A DNA stretch of 64,000 bases from Capsicum annuum (lineage: Eukaryota > Streptophyta > Magnoliopsida > Solanales > Solanaceae): NCBI RefSeq assembly GCF_002878395.1, contig NC_061118.1:4808363-4872362 (forward strand), in the 5' to 3' direction. A program made the translations under genes and the position numbers. A model generated the notes under the pieces. That model did no database searches, had not been told where the DNA came from, and saw only the letters and a program-made list of their open reading frames with translations. Below, one piece after another: positions 11,482 to 24,673 of this stretch (positions are counted from its first letter, which is position 1; each line of letters opens with the position of its first letter).

Positions 11482-13845
11482 GATGTCAGGCTGAGCAATT
11501 GAGAAGTCACCCCTTTCCTTACTAGGATGAGGTCTGGTAGTGCGTTTTGTTTTATTTTCTATTGTCTAAATTATTTCAGGGTTGTAGTTCGGGATCTATC
11601 TTATTTTGCCCTTTTGTCATTTATGTTCAAACTCTTCTATCTTTTGTTTCAACTAAATGAAGTTTTCCATTTTTCTTTGTGTTTTAAATATGTGTTGTTT
11701 GTTTTTTTTCTTTACATAGTACATTTTATGTTGAATCTAGTGATATGACATGCTAGTGAAATTTTCATCCAGATCTTAAAATCTAGTTTAAGCATGAACA
11801 TTGACTCAGAGGGTTAAAGTTCGAAAAAGAAAGCATCTGAGAAAATAGATAGAGTGCCGGGGCATTTGGTGATCAAGTTGAAGCCTTCTTTGAAAATTAA
11901 GGAAATTATTTTGAGAATCGTGAGAGTAACTTGGTCATCAATTGAAAGACATATCTCAATTAGGTCAAGTAGTGAATGTGTGATCTTATGTCAAAAGAAA
12001 CAAAAAGAAAATCAACTCCACGAAGTCATGAGTCCTTTAGCATGAGGAATGTACTACGAAAGTGGAGTTGTACGTTTGACAAGGATAGAAGAAGAATGGG
12101 CACACATGCTCAGTTGAAGTTAGTGTTGTTAAAGTGTCACAAATGATTTTTATCTTTCATTTCATATTGCATGATATGTACTTACATTTCAAGGATTGAT
12201 ATGATGAAGGAATTTCATTCTGCTATCCAAGCATTGTGTCATCCTTTGTTTACCCCATTTGACCCTATTCTATTTTCTTTCATACCCCTCTTTTGGAATC
12301 AAGATAGAGTTAGTAAAATTAAAAAGAAAAGTGTCAAGCAAAAGAATAGAGTCAGAAAGATTCAAAAAAAAAAAGAAGAGAAGAGAGAAAAAATGTGTCC
12401 AAAAAGAGAAGAAAAGAGTGTCAAGAAAAAGAGTCAAAAAAAATCCCAAAGAGAAAAGAGAAAGAAAAAAGAAACAAAAATTAGAATCAATCAAAAGAAC
12501 AAGCTGCCAGAACTATGCGTGACCTAATTCTCCTCTATCAGGGGTGAGATACGTAGGCTGCCCTACTCTGGGCTCGGTCCAACCAAATAAACAATTTAGA
12601 ATTGCTCAGTCAAAGAAACTGGGGCATAAGTTAATTCTCATTGTTTGAGTCGATTCCAAAAGTTGTAAGTCCCACCCCACTTCAAGTGTCGTTTGAGCCT
12701 TATGCCATCCCCTCTTTCTAACCCTATCCAAAAGCCGAATCAATCTTTGAGAATGTTAAGGCTAAGTATGCAATGGATGTGATGACGTATTTCGGGAACT
12801 ACTTGCCTTTCTCAACATAAGGAATCAGGACAAAAATGAAAATGAGAGAGTCTTATTGGTGAAAACCCTCACGGTCACCATAAGACGACGGTGAGTTGAG
12901 AGGAATGAAAATAAGAGAGTCTCAATGGTGAAAAACCCTCACAGACACCATAATGCATTGGTGAGCTGACAGAAAGAAAATGAGAGAGGCTTGTTGGGGA
13001 AAACCCTTCAAGGTGTCACTAGACGAATAAGGTCTTAAATGCAATTGACCTAAGGAAACAACTCAGTTTCAAGACCATTAACTCAACAACAATTGGTAGA
13101 AACTTTGGATGGAAAGATCAGGCAGCTTGATCCAAAATGCATGGCATAATCATTAGAGTTGACTGTCATTTTTAGATAAATCTTTGTTTCTTTGTCTCAA
13201 ATGGGGACATTCATTGTATTTTCTTTCTTCTCTTTATTTTTGTTTTTTCTTGAGTCAGTTATTCAAATAAAAATCATTGTCATTTTTCTTTTGTCGTTGA
13301 GTCAAGTCAATGTCAAAACAAGTGAGAAAAGATTTCAAAATTGGCTACCAGCTTCTTCAATTGCACAAAGCAAGACAAAAGACCAACACATGAAAGAGAC
13401 ATGATTGTGAGCCGAAATAAGGCATGCAGAAAGTTTTGTCAACAAACAAGTCTGGGAACTTATGGAAATATCAAGGTTCAAAGGGTTTATCTGAGAAGTA
13501 TGGCAAAGCAGAAATATTGTGTTTGTTTTAGAGTCACTCTTAATAATCTGAGTTTGGGTCAATGATGCAGTGAGTCAATGACATATGCTAATGGTTGAAA
13601 GAAAGATTAATGTGACAGAGGCAAGAGTGATTGCCACAAAAGCCAAAGACACAAACCAGCCACCATGTTTTTAAACTAACAAGTTTTCTTTGTATGAAAC
13701 AGGAACACATGTTACCTTCGAATCAAGGATTTCAAAGCCTAAACATCAAAAGTTGCAATGCCTCACTTCCACAAATGCAGGAGACAATATTGTTGCACAG
13801 GTTTGGTAATCAAAACTATGGTAAAACTCATCATCCAATATCTCT
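11482..13845 (+). other. 3' non-coding region of element B
   Basis: Matches 35330-37780 of C and 50746-53050 of D. It contains an A/G-rich stretch (12300-12490) whose long Lys-rich frame is low-complexity, another copy of the GAACTACG-type motif (about 12512-12583), and three degenerate direct repeats around 12840-13000 (GAGAGTCT-TTGGTGAAAACCCTCAC). No gene is visible. Confidence 0.7.
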
Positions 13846-14805
13846 AGGAGACACACTTCCTTGTTTGGATAATTCAAGAGACATTTGTAAGGAGATGCAC
13901 TTCCTTGTTTGGGTAAATCCAGCAACATTTGTAAGGAGACACACTTTCATGTTTGGGTACTTCAAGCGGCATTTTTAAGGAGACGCACTTCCTTATTTTG
14001 GTAAGTCAAGCAACATGTGTAAGGAGACGAACTTCCTTGTTAGTTAATTCAAGCAACATTTGTAAGGATACGCACTTCCTTGTTTAGATAATTCAAGCAA
14101 CATTTGTAAGGAGACGCACTTCCTTGTTTGGGAAATTCAAGAAACATGTGTAAGGAGACGCACTTCCTTGTTTGGGTAATTCAAGCGGCATTGTTAAGAA
14201 GATGCACTTTCTTGTTTTGGTACTTCAAGAGGCATTAGTAAGGAGACTTACTTTCTTGTTTGGGTAATTTAAGTGGCATTGGTAAGGAGACGCACTTCCT
14301 TGTTTTGATAATTCAAGCGGCATTGGTAAGGAGGTGCATTTTCTTATTTTGGTACTTCAAGAGGAATTGATAAGGATACGCACTTCCTTGTTTTGGTAAT
14401 TCAAGAGGCAATGGTAAGGAGATACACTTTCTTATTTTGGTAATTCAAGAGGCATTGGTAAGGAGACGCACTTTCTTGTTTGGGTAGTTCAAACAGCATT
14501 GGTAAGGAGATGCATTTCCTTATCTGGGTAATTCAAGCATCATTAGTAAGGAGATGCACTTCCTTGTTTTGGTAATTCAAACGGCTTTTGTGAGGAGACG
14601 CACTTTCTTGTTTGGGTAATTCAAGCGGCATTTGTAAGGAGATGTACTTCCTTATTTAGGTAATTCAAGCGGTATTTGTAAGGAGATACACTTCCATATG
14701 TGGGAAATTTAAGCAGCATTTGTAGGGAGATGTACTTCCTTGTTTGGTTAATTCAAGCATTGGTAAGGAGACACACTTCCTTGTTTTGATAATTCAAGCA
14801 ACATT
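13846..14805 (+). repeat. Minisatellite of element B, unit about 44 bp, about 21 copies
   Basis: Imperfect tandem units of the form AATTCAAGC-GCATTTGTAAGG then AGACGCACTTCCTTGTTTGGGT. Plant Ogre-type elements are known for variable tandem repeats near the 3' LTR (described by Macas and colleagues). C and D have a different unit at the same place. Confidence 0.9.
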
Positions 14806-15248
14806 GGAGCCCGCCCGAAGCACAGGGAGAAAATGAAAAGTCAAACAACAGGGTGAAGGAATTAAAAGCCAAGCAACAAGTTGAAGAAATTGCAAGTCAG
14901 GAGCCTGCCCGAAGAATAGGGTGATGAAACTCAAGTCAAGAGTCCAAAAGAAGTTGCATAGATAGTATTTTTGTAATTTCATTTATTCTTTAACTTATAA
15001 TTTTCATTTTGATGTAATGACAGAGTTGCGGATCGGAACCTCGACAGAGCCTCACTCGACTCATCAACTTGGTATAGGCCCCCTCCCTCCAACCCTTTGA
15101 GATACTTAAGACTTGATTCCCTTATAACTTGGGTAGGTAGGATGTCCTAAGTTAAGACCCGGTTGTCCTTCTTTCTTCCATTCCTTTCCTTGAATAATGG
15201 TTAGGTCAAAATTTGGTCTTGTTGTCTACTTTTTTTGGTCTGAAAACA
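14806..15248 (+). other. 3' terminal segment of element B, purine tract and 3' LTR absent
   Basis: Contains the GAGCCCGCCCGAAGCACAGGG block and the block ending AACTTGGGTAGGTAGGATGT. In C and D these precede the purine tract and 3' LTR. Here the sequence stops at TCTGAAAACA, directly before the presumed target duplication and the resumed gag of A. Confidence 0.75.
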
Positions 15249-15253
15249 ATACT

Positions 15254-16581
15254 CACTAGATCGTATTAAGCAGAAGAATGGCGAGATCTTTTGAGACTAT
15301 GCCTTTTATTGGAGGAAAGAGGCTACTAAAGTACAACCTTCTATGTATGAAGAGGAGATGGTATCTGTATTTTCTCATGCTCAGGAGGGAGAATTTTATA
15401 CTAGGATGGTATCCGCGGTCAGGGCGATATTCACAGATTTGGTAAAATTAAGGAATATTTAGAAAAAGGCATTCGAACAGGAAAGATTATCAAAACCGCA
15501 ACATCATCTGGGACTTCTATGTTCCCAAAGAAGAAAAGGGAAGACGTAGGTCAGGTCTCTACTGATTCTTCAGATAAATCGAAGAGGAAATTCAAGCCTA
15601 GGAATATTCTTTCCTCACCACCGTCACCAATTCTTCAGTCTGTATTCTATGCCCAACCCTAATATCAAGCTTCATTTCCCCAGTGTCAAGTTCTGCAGCC
15701 AAATTATCAGTCTCATGTTCAAGCTACTCTTCCAAACAATTAAATAAAATTCCAAGTGCCTCCAAACTATCATCAAGTACCTCCTCCTGCTAATCAAAAT
15801 CAGTATAACCCCCCACGTATAAACCTTGAAAAGAAGCCCCCTAGAAAATTCACTTCATTGGCTGAAAGTCGTACCCAGCACTTTGAAAGATTGATGAAGA
15901 CTGGTTATTTACAGCCTATTCCACCAAATACTACTAAATATTAATTCTCGATTTTTTCATGCCGATCAAAATTGTGCCTATCATTCAGGAGCAGCGGGGC
16001 ACAGTACCGAGGATTGTATTAACTTGAAATATAAGATCCAAGATTTGATCGATTAGAAGGTCATCATGCTTCAGTCGCTAACACCAAATGTTAACAGTAA
16101 TCCATTGCCTAATCACGGGGGATCTACAGTTAACATGATTGAAATAAAGGGTGAATGGGCATCTAGCAAGGCCATCACTAAGGTAAATTTAGAAGGACTC
16201 AAAAGAACAGAAGAAGTGGAGAAGATAGAGAAAGTTGTGGCTGCCTTAAGTGAGGATTTAGAAGGAATTATTAAGCCTGTTATGGTCCCAGAAAAAGAAT
16301 TTAAGCAGGGAATAGAGTACTAACCAAGAAAGGAGGATTAGATCAAAGATAATTCAAAGGAGAGTCTGTTTAGGCCCTTGCCGCTCTTGTACCAGTTATT
16401 TTCCGTATATGAGATGTCAAACGATGATGGTCTTAGGGATGGGATAGGAGATCTATTCGAAGGATGCAATGCTCTACCAGATGATTTCCCAAATTCCGGT
16501 GGGGTGAAGGAGATTGCATCAGGGGAGGCCTTGCAAAACTGGACCTCCACTCCACTCATAACCCGTCATCCATCATGGTAG
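15254..16581 (+). pseudogene. Element A gag, 3' part
   Basis: Continuation of A's gag after element B. Successive blocks, in shifting frames, encode a capsid end (YWRKEATKVQPSMYEEEMV), a linker rich in Pro/Gln/Asn (15600-15770), a block with FTSLAESRTQHFERLM (15850-15895), a Cys/His knuckle-like CAYHSGAAGHSTEDC region (about 15974-16018) and an acidic tail (16066-16323). A last open block at 16378-16581 ends with LQNWTSTPLITRHPSW, a motif I associate with the gag/pol border in this lineage. Stops and frameshifts throughout show decay. Confidence 0.75.
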
Positions 16582-18410
16582 ATGAAAGGGCAATTACTAA
16601 TAGTTTTTAAAATCGGTGATGATCCGTAGGAAGCCTTGTGATCCACCCTTTTATGTCTCAAATTTTCATTTCGTGTTTTACAACTTTCAAAAAGGCATGG
16701 GCCCGCATTTGTGTGGGTCATGATCCATAGTTTTTATTTATTTTCCAAAAACCCTCCCTTTATTTAAGAAGTTATTTTTTTTTAAATATGATTATCTAGC
16801 ATGGTTTATTTTGGTAGCAATAATTTAAAAACCTGCCAATATCATGTCATGTCAAGGGTTAGATGAACAAAGCGAAGGAAATAATGATGAACAGAAAAGG
16901 TGATGAGGAGCAGTTAGTAGTAGATACAGAGGAATATGAAAATAAAAAGAATCCCAACCTGGAGGAGCCCTAATCCTACCTGAGATGGATGGTCAAGAGT
17001 GGACCAAGCCAATCAATTCTGATGCGGTAAAGAGATATTATGCTTGAAAGATGTTATAGTTTTTGTTCCTTGGTTATTTGTAATCTCCTTTATAATAGCA
17101 TCAATTTCATGATGTGTAATTTCCTAGAACCCCTTCCCTTTATGTACGAACTACATTTGACCTAAATTCCCAAGAAAGGGATCCGTAGGCGGTCTATGTC
17201 GGCTTCGGTCAACCCCTTAGGAAAATTTATCCTTTCCTTTTATGTATGAACTACGTGATGACCTGAATTCCCAACAAAAGGGATACGTAAGCGGACTATG
17301 TCAGTTTTGGTCAACCCATTAGATTTTTCTATATATCCTTAGCGTAGTCTTGAACTACGTTTGACCTGATTCCTGCTTCAATAGAATACGTAGGTGCCCC
17401 AACGGCTCGGTCATATAACCCCAGGAAATGGAAACTGGGGCTAAATTTTTGAGAAGGAATTTCAAAAATTCAGAAGATAAGATCAACATCCAACAAAGAG
17501 AATGAAGATCAACAAAGACTTCAGATCCACTCGAGATGATATCATCTCAGACTACTTTAAACTGGGGCAGAAATTTTGAGGGAGGCCTCAAAATTTCCAC
17601 CAAGTATTGGAATATATTTTAAATTGCCTGGCACCAGAGGTTAAAGACAAGCATTTGAAGTCACCAACTGAGACAAAGTCTAGGTAGACTCAATTTCTGG
17701 TTATGACAGAACTATTTCAAGAACCCTCCGACAATGATCATGAGTTCTGGAAATCATCTATCGGATATAGTCAAAGCCACGAGGAAGACGTTCGTTGATC
17801 TAGTACATGACATGACTGACAGAGATTTTCTAAAGCTTTTACAAATACTTTCGAAACTATTTGCTAAAAATAAGACTACTTTTGAAAAAAAATCTTTACA
17901 AATCTTTCACTTAGTGATTGCCTAGGCGTCTATAGGAGCAGGGACCCAGAGTGGAGGTACCAATATGAAGGGACACCTGAAATATGGCGAGGAGCAAATC
18001 AAGGATCAAATAAGGTCGACATGGAGTAGTTTTATTCAAACTAATCATTTCTCTGTGGATGCAGGGATCGATACACAAAAATGAGCGTTTCTTTCAAAAA
18101 ATCCCCAAGCAAGTCGGGAGCCATGCCAGAGCATATAATGCTTAAGAACGGTACTTTTGGTAGCCCAAAAATGGGCCCAACACCCATTTATCGATGACCT
18201 TTTAAATTGTCCATCTCATTTCTTGAGATGATGGAAGACAAACAAAGGCGTCTTTTTTTCTTTACAAACATTGTATTTAGAATTTTTCTCAAAAGATGGT
18301 CACTAGCAAAAGCAAATTTGTTTCTACTAATTGTCTATCTTGAGTACAGGTACATGTAGAAAGAAAGACACAGACAAACGAACTCAGGTAAAATTATTTT
18401 CAAATCGCCA

Positions 18411-18653
18411 AGATGGCCATTCATATCATTACCAAGAGGGCCGTTGCATATCATTTCCAAGAGGGCCATTCATATCATTGCCAAAAAGGCCATTTCATAT
18501 CATTGCCAAGAGGGCCATTTTATATCATTGCCAAGAGGGCAATTTCATATAATTTCCAAGAAGGTCATTGCATATCATTGCCAAAAGGGCCATTCATATC
18601 ATCGCTGAGAGGGCTATTGCATATTATTGACAAGAGGGCCATTCAATATCTAT
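18411..18653 (+). repeat. Minisatellite in element A, unit 24-25 bp
   Basis: About ten copies of TTTCATATCATTGCCAAGAG followed by GGCCA with scattered changes. The open frames across it are low-complexity by-products. Confidence 0.9.
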
Positions 18654-18839
18654 TGACACGCAAGACATAAATGCTGACATCAAGGATATCATCATCATTT
18701 AATATCCGTTGACACGCTAGACTCAAACACTAGCGTTGAGGATATCTCATCTTTTTATGAAACAGCATCTGAATGCATCAAGAGAACATGATTTTAAGGG
18801 ACACCTTTAAGCCGCTATCTGAAGACGAGAGATATATGG

Positions 18840-19385
18840 GATTTCCTATTAGTTGATAATTTGAGGGTCATCTATAAGTCATATTATTTGAAATAGGATA
18901 GTGTGCAAGATCACCTATGAATTGATAGCCTATAGGTCATTCATAAGCCATCACAACATCCTAACTGGATAGTGTGCAAGGTCACCCAAAAATCTAAAGT
19001 TCAAAGGTTATTCGTAAGTCGCAACTAAATCCTTACCGAAGAATATGCAAGATTATCAAATTGATAATGTCCAATGGTTCTCTATAAGCCGTGTCATATC
19101 TAAGATTGATTATGTGTAGGATTACCCAAAGACTAGTAATTTGAGACATATCTGTCAGTCATATTATATCCAAGGTCGGATGATGTGCTGGAATACCAGA
19201 GAGCTAATGATTGGAGGGATATCTGTAAGTCATCTCTTATCCAAGGACGGATAATGTGCAGGATTACCTAAAGGCTAGCAATTCAAAGGATATCTGTAAG
19301 TCACCTCGTATCCAACATCAAATAATACGCAAGATTAGCTAAAGATTGTCAATTCAATGGAAAGCTATAAGTCGTATCGAGACAA
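18840..19385 (+). repeat. Degenerate tandem repeat in element A, unit about 70 bp
   Basis: Seven to eight diverged units share GGATA-TGTGCAAGATTACC and, about 40 bp later, GGATATCTGTAAGTC. They look like an old minisatellite. Confidence 0.7.
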
Positions 19386-20606
19386 AGATGCGCAAGACTT
19401 ACCCGAGATCACATGCAAATAATTATTGGCTATAGCCTGAAAGGTTATCATTCCATGTATAACAAGTGATATAGGTAACCAAAAGGGTTGCCACACCAGC
19501 ACAAGATTATAAGGTTGTAAGGACCGTTCTGCATAAAGTATCACCGGTGTCCCCACTTTGAAGACATATTCAACCAACAAATGTCATAATTATACAACAA
19601 CCAAGAGGGTTGTTTTATTTGTTGTTGCCAGTTATTTCATCCCAAACAGGTACAAGAAAGGATGACTTCTCTTTTTAGGCAAAAACTCACGTGGAGATAT
19701 GGTAAAATGTTATACATCTCTTTCGTGAATTGTGTTTATTACTAATAATTTTTGTTTGAGATATTGTCGAGAGCATCCGAGAGGATGAAAAACTCAAATC
19801 AAAATCACAGGTGTGGACGACTCTAAAAAGGACGCAACACAACGTGGAACTCTTTCTTAGCAGCAAAACAGGACATAATCTAGAGAGGAACGTCAAACTC
19901 TCTGGACGCAAGATAAAGGATGATCACCACCACCATCTAACCACACCCCTATTAGAAGGTATGTGGGTATTTTCAAGATATTATGGTTTCCGCTTCTCCT
20001 TTAAAATATTTCTAAACTCATACCGAGGGTAAACTTCATTTTCTTTAAAATTCGAGTGATAGGACACCTAGAATTATGGAAATTATGTCCAGGTAAGTTC
20101 TTGCCTATGGATGTGAAGGATCCGACATTCATGGTTAAGTGATAACAAGCTTCTTTTCCATAACTCGGACAACTTGTCACTCATCATGAGCTGAAGATCG
20201 TCTGAAATAAAAGACTATATTTTCTACCTATCGAGCCGAACTACAAGCAGTCTTATTTCCTAAAATTTTGAGGATATGTAGGTCAGGCTCTGTGTAGAAA
20301 ACTCGACTGCATTCCAACCTTACCCAAAATCCCTATATTCCATAGCTTTTTGGTTTTATCAAAAACTCTAAAACCGAAATAGCTTTTGAATTTTCTTAAA
20401 AATCGTGCTTACAATCGAGCTTTATGAACTACATGTGGCCTAAATTCTCATGTAATCTGAGATATGTAGAAAAATTGATACCAGGGTACGGCCATAAATA
20501 CATGAAAATCGTGCGAAAGTCATCCTCTTTCAGATTTGAATTTGTGGTCGGACAAAAATTAGGAACATCAACCTCCCTTTTCCCAGGGTTACTTGCATCC
20601 ACCCTA

Positions 20607-20625
20607 CCCAAAAGGAGGGGGCAGT
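20607..20625 (+). other. Polypurine tract of element A
   Basis: cccaaaaggagggggcagt lies directly before the 3' LTR start TGTTGACACC, the expected plus-strand priming site. Confidence 0.75.
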
Positions 20626-23600
20626 TGTTGACACCTAATTTTTGCCCTCCATAACTAATTTTAATCTTGAGTTTCTTTAATTTTTAATAAAATAAAATAT
20701 TTATTTCATCTGAATAATTTTTTTTTTCAAAATATATTTGTACGTAATTTTGTCATTTTATGTAGATATTATATATTATCGTGTTCAATTATACAATATT
20801 ATGTAATTTGATTACTTAAATATTTATTCTATAGGATATCGGATTTTAATTAAGGAACATTTTGAAAATAAATATACTAATTAAAATCTTGATTTAAATA
20901 TGATTTATTACAAAAAATAATTTGTTTGGAGAAATATTTATTCAATCTTATTGAATCAAGAAGTTCAAGATTAAACAAGGTACAAATTTGTATCGAATCT
21001 CGATTAAATTTAGTCAATTTATCAAATTTGACCATAATTGAAATCGAATTGATCACAATTGCAATGCGATTGGTCAAATTGATATCCAATTTGGTTAACA
21101 TTTAAATAAAATTGGCTAAAAATTAATTTAATTTGGCCTTTTTTAAATGACCAAATTTCTACCCATGCATTTTTTTGGGCCACAAAATTGGCCCAACATA
21201 ACAACTAATCAGCAGCCCATCCTTTTATTTCACGCACCAGTCCACTTTGAAACTCTATACCCGGCCTACACTCTCAATAGCCCCTCTCTTTCAACTTCAC
21301 AAAACAAGAGCAACAAAACTCAATCAATAACATAACCAAAATTGCGAAGAATAACAATTGAACGACAACAATGGAAAACCCGATACCAGCATCCACCGAC
21401 CCAACTCCAGCAATGGCGACCCACACAGACTCGACCCAGACCCGAACCCGCAATTGGCAAAAACCCGATCTGTGATCCGTTTTCAACCACCAATAACTCG
21501 TAAGACTTTTTCCCACTTTGATTTCTCAGAAAAATGGTCGAATCTTCTAGAAGGTGTTGAGGTGTCAACCCAAACGGCTGATTTGCACTAATTCGTACAA
21601 TTACAATTGATTATTCTTATCCCCTTTTCAAAATTCAAAATTACCCTTTACAAAAACCCCAAAATACCCCCCAATTTTCCTAATCCCACATTGGTGGAGC
21701 TCAAAAAAGGATCCTATTTTGTTCTCTATATAAAGGTCTCACTATTGAGCAAAAAGGACAAGTCTTGAAAGGGGAAAAAGGCCATTTTGAGCAAAGAAAT
21801 CAGTATATTTTTATTTGAGTATAAAATTTTCTTCTTTCTGAGGAAGGTTGGGGGCTGCTCGGAGCTTTCGGAGTCGTGAAAGAATCCTCCAGTGGGGAGA
21901 GAGTCCAGGGTTAGCTCGTTGTCCCATTTTGCTGCTCCGAAAGAGGTAAACACCCTTTGCCATTTTTACTTCTATCATCGTTTCTTCATCCCCTTCTTTA
22001 TAATGTAATTATAATGTCGTTTGTTTGCTGGGAGTAGTTGTAGATGGCTATGATGGTCTTAGGATTAGTTTGTGATTTATTGCGTTATTTCGTGGAATCA
22101 ATGTTCATGTCGTAATTTTTGTGCGATTGTATTGAATATACGGTCTATTAATTGATTTTTTTGGTCACCTGTAGGTTTATGGTATGAATCAGCATATATA
22201 TATATTGTCAAAATTCCATCTTTCATTTCTAGTTCGCTATTTTGATTTAGTGTTTCTTGTTGTGTTAGACTACCTTTTGTCTTAATTGTTTGATCCGTGA
22301 TTTTAGCTTCATTTTGCTTCCCTCGACTTTGCAATCTGTTGTCTAAACCTTGATATCATCAGTTAATTATCCACCCATTATTTTGTCTTGGGTGTTGCTT
22401 ATGATTTAATTTCTCGTTCTCCTTCAATTAACGACTTTCATCTTAATAGTGGCTGCTAGCATCAATTTAACTGTTTCCTTTCGCTCATGTTAGTCTAAAC
22501 TGTTTTCCCTTAGTTCTTCATTTTGACCCCTTTGTCTGTTGCTTTGTGTTGGCTTAGTCATATTGTTGTTGAGACCACTGTTTCAGCCTAACTTACCTAT
22601 TCGTAGAATTGTTAATTTCTACTCCAACTTACTCTTTCAAATACAGTAGAATATCCTTCTTGGCTCTTTGATTCATACTATCAATGGGAATGTTGGGGTT
22701 GGTTCATAAATGAGGGGTATTTCATCCGAGGACTCCTCCATGACACTTTTGATATATAAAAGATCCTTTTGGCGTGTCAAAAAAGAGTAGGATGAATTTG
22801 GTTTATGTGTTTCTTTTGCCTACTTCTGATCAGTTTTTGTTTATTGCGGTTAGTGATATTGCATGTTTTGAGTCTTTTCCCACAAGATTTTGATTAATGT
22901 CAAGCTTTCATTTCCTTGTTTTCTCATGCTTTTGTAACCATTTTTGTGATCCTATAATTATAAAAGTTTAATTTTGTTGCCTACTTTAGCATGACTGTGT
23001 TTTAAAAGATAGATATTTTTTCAGGACTAGTAGTTTGGTTACTTAAACAAATCTCATCCGTTATTTCTCTAGTTCATAAGGAACTAACATTATCGAATCT
23101 TGTTTAACAGGTAGTAACCCATCTAAGGTTGAATGTTTCCTTTTATGTTGTGCTCATGCTCGGGTCTATTACTCCTTTCCACGACTAATTTAGAGATTCT
23201 CTTCATGTTTGTGAATCTTTCCGTAACATTAGAAAAATAATTTATTAGTTTTATTTGCTAAGAACCATAAGAAGCCATGTTTTGAGGTTTAGTCGGTATT
23301 GCTTTAATTAATTGTTTATGATTGTCTTCTTTGAACTTCATGGATTTTGCTTCTGTTGCATTTTACCTGAGTATGAATATATTTAGATGAAACATGAATC
23401 CAATAGCTTGTAGATTATTAAAGTTTGGGCATTTATTAATTCTTTTTTCTTTTTTTTTCTCTCTTTGCATGAATTCATCTTGGAGTCCAAACGGACTCCT
23501 CCCTTTCACATTTCTTCATGGACCAACATGGAACATCTTTCGAGTTGGATTCAAAAGAAAGTTCAAAAGCCGATTACATAGCGCGTGGCTATAAAGATTC

Positions 23601-24203
23601 GAACGAAGAAGAAGGGGTTAAAGGCTCACAGTTGAAGCAGCTAAGAGACTCAAAAGTCTCATTTATTATTTATTTATTTATTTATTTTATTTTTGTCCTT
23701 ATTTATTCATTTGGGCCTCGAAGCCAAAGTTGTATTTAATACAGGTGGAGTAAGACTCAAGCCAAAGTCTCGAAAACTAGACTAGGACAAGTTTCGTTGA
23801 TTTGGCCCCAATGGCCTAAATCCCTTACTTTCTCCTCCCTTTCCCCTTTTATGTGTTTATTTGCTTATTCGTTTTGTTTAGACTTAGTTAAAATCCCTAC
23901 TAAGTCGCCTAAATCTATTTTACACAAGTCTTTGCAAAAAATCGATCATTTTTCAACAAATTAATCTTTTTAGAAGTTAATCAAAAGATGTTTTCAAACA
24001 GTTCGGATAACTGCAAGTTAGAGGACGTTTTAGGTGCCTAACACCTTCCTAATACGTTAATAGGAACCGCTTATCTAGAATCTCTAACTTAAAATGATTT
24101 TTCTGGTTTGGATCGTTTGAAGTAACTCTCTAAAGGTTTCTTAATTCCTTTGCAAAATTAAGTGGCGACTCTTCTCAAAAGTCAAAACTTTCTCCGCAAA
24201 AGA
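20626..24203 (+). repeat. 3' LTR of element A
   Basis: About 3.58 kb, from TGTTGACACC to CCGCAAAAGA. It matches 1-3283 closely; I see scattered substitutions and small indels, including a few-base change in the T-rich run near 23440. The right flank begins acaagtactgtaac; the matching left flank is outside the window, so the target duplication cannot be checked. Confidence 0.88.
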
Positions 24204-24673
24204 ACAAGTACTGTAACATGTATTACTAAATATGGAATCTGATAAGTGAGATCTTTAATAAGTGTTAAATTTTTATTTTAAAGAAATAATTAATCGAAAT
24301 AATGAGTTATTGTTGATATCGACACATCCGAGATCACCAAATGCTCAAGAGCTCCTCTATTCAATTCTTTTCCTTCTTATTGCTAAATATCTCATTCGTA
24401 CAGATCTTTTCTTAGTTTCTCAAGCCTGAATGTATTAGTAATATAAAAATCAGTTATGCTAGAATATTCATAAATTTGGATAATTTATAAGGGTGAAGAA
24501 GAGAAGCATATATGGCAACATCTTTCCCAAAGAGTGATGATGATAGTGTTTTTAGCTACTCAAAAAACTCCCAAATTCAGGTATTAATTTAATTTAATTT
24601 AATTTCTTGAATCTTTATATAATCTTTGATTTGGAAAATCTCTCCAAGTTCATAGCCAACAACTTCAAAGTAC

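Larger units (their letters stand above)
5571..15248 (+). mobile_element. Element B: gag-only LTR retrotransposon nested in A, lacking its 3' LTR
   Basis: Starts with TGTAGACACC, directly after GATCATTACT of A's gag. The gag of A resumes at 15254 with CACTAGATCG, so the interrupted codons join as ...DHY-SLD.... Flanking bases TTACT (5566-5570) and ATACT (15249-15253) look like a 5-bp target duplication with one mismatch. B has a 5' LTR, a primer site, a gag frame and a long 3' non-coding part with a minisatellite. Unlike relatives C and D it shows no purine tract and no 3' LTR before the right junction. Its internal sequence is homologous to C (30140-41362) and D (50115-55285). Confidence 0.85.
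16582..20606 (+). other. Long 3' non-coding region of element A
   Basis: Fills the space where protease, reverse transcriptase, RNase H and integrase would lie in an autonomous relative. None of their motifs is visible. It holds three close copies of the GAACTACG-type motif (17147-17216, 17246-17315, 17351-17418), two weaker ones (about 20228-20290 and 20423-20510) and two tandem-repeat zones. Confidence 0.7.
1..24203 (+). mobile_element. Element A: gag-only Ty3/Gypsy (Ogre/Tat-like) LTR retrotransposon, host of element B
   Basis: A large LTR retrotransposon whose 5' LTR is cut by the window edge. The 3' LTR begins with TGTTGACACC after a purine-rich tract at 20607-20625 and ends near 24203. 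The sequence from position 1 to 3283 matches 20932-24203 almost base for base, which defines the two LTRs. The internal part carries only gag-like coding sequence, split by element B, and then about 4 kb of non-coding DNA. I see no protease, reverse transcriptase or integrase motifs, so it is non-autonomous (LARD-like). The long LTRs (about 3.6 kb), a PBS of the form GGCGAC-CTGCTGGGGA and the gag type suggest the Ogre/Tat lineage of Ty3/Gypsy; that assignment is an inference from family knowledge. Confidence 0.85.

Noticed and set aside
12171..12527. 118-residue Lys-rich open frame in element B
   Set aside because: Low-complexity A/G-rich stretch; the same region in C and D is not open.
18411..18653. 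CRISPR-like regular repeats (also 13846-14805, 37840-38640, 53108-53995)
   Set aside because: Units are head-to-tail without unique spacers, inside plant retrotransposons; these are minisatellites.
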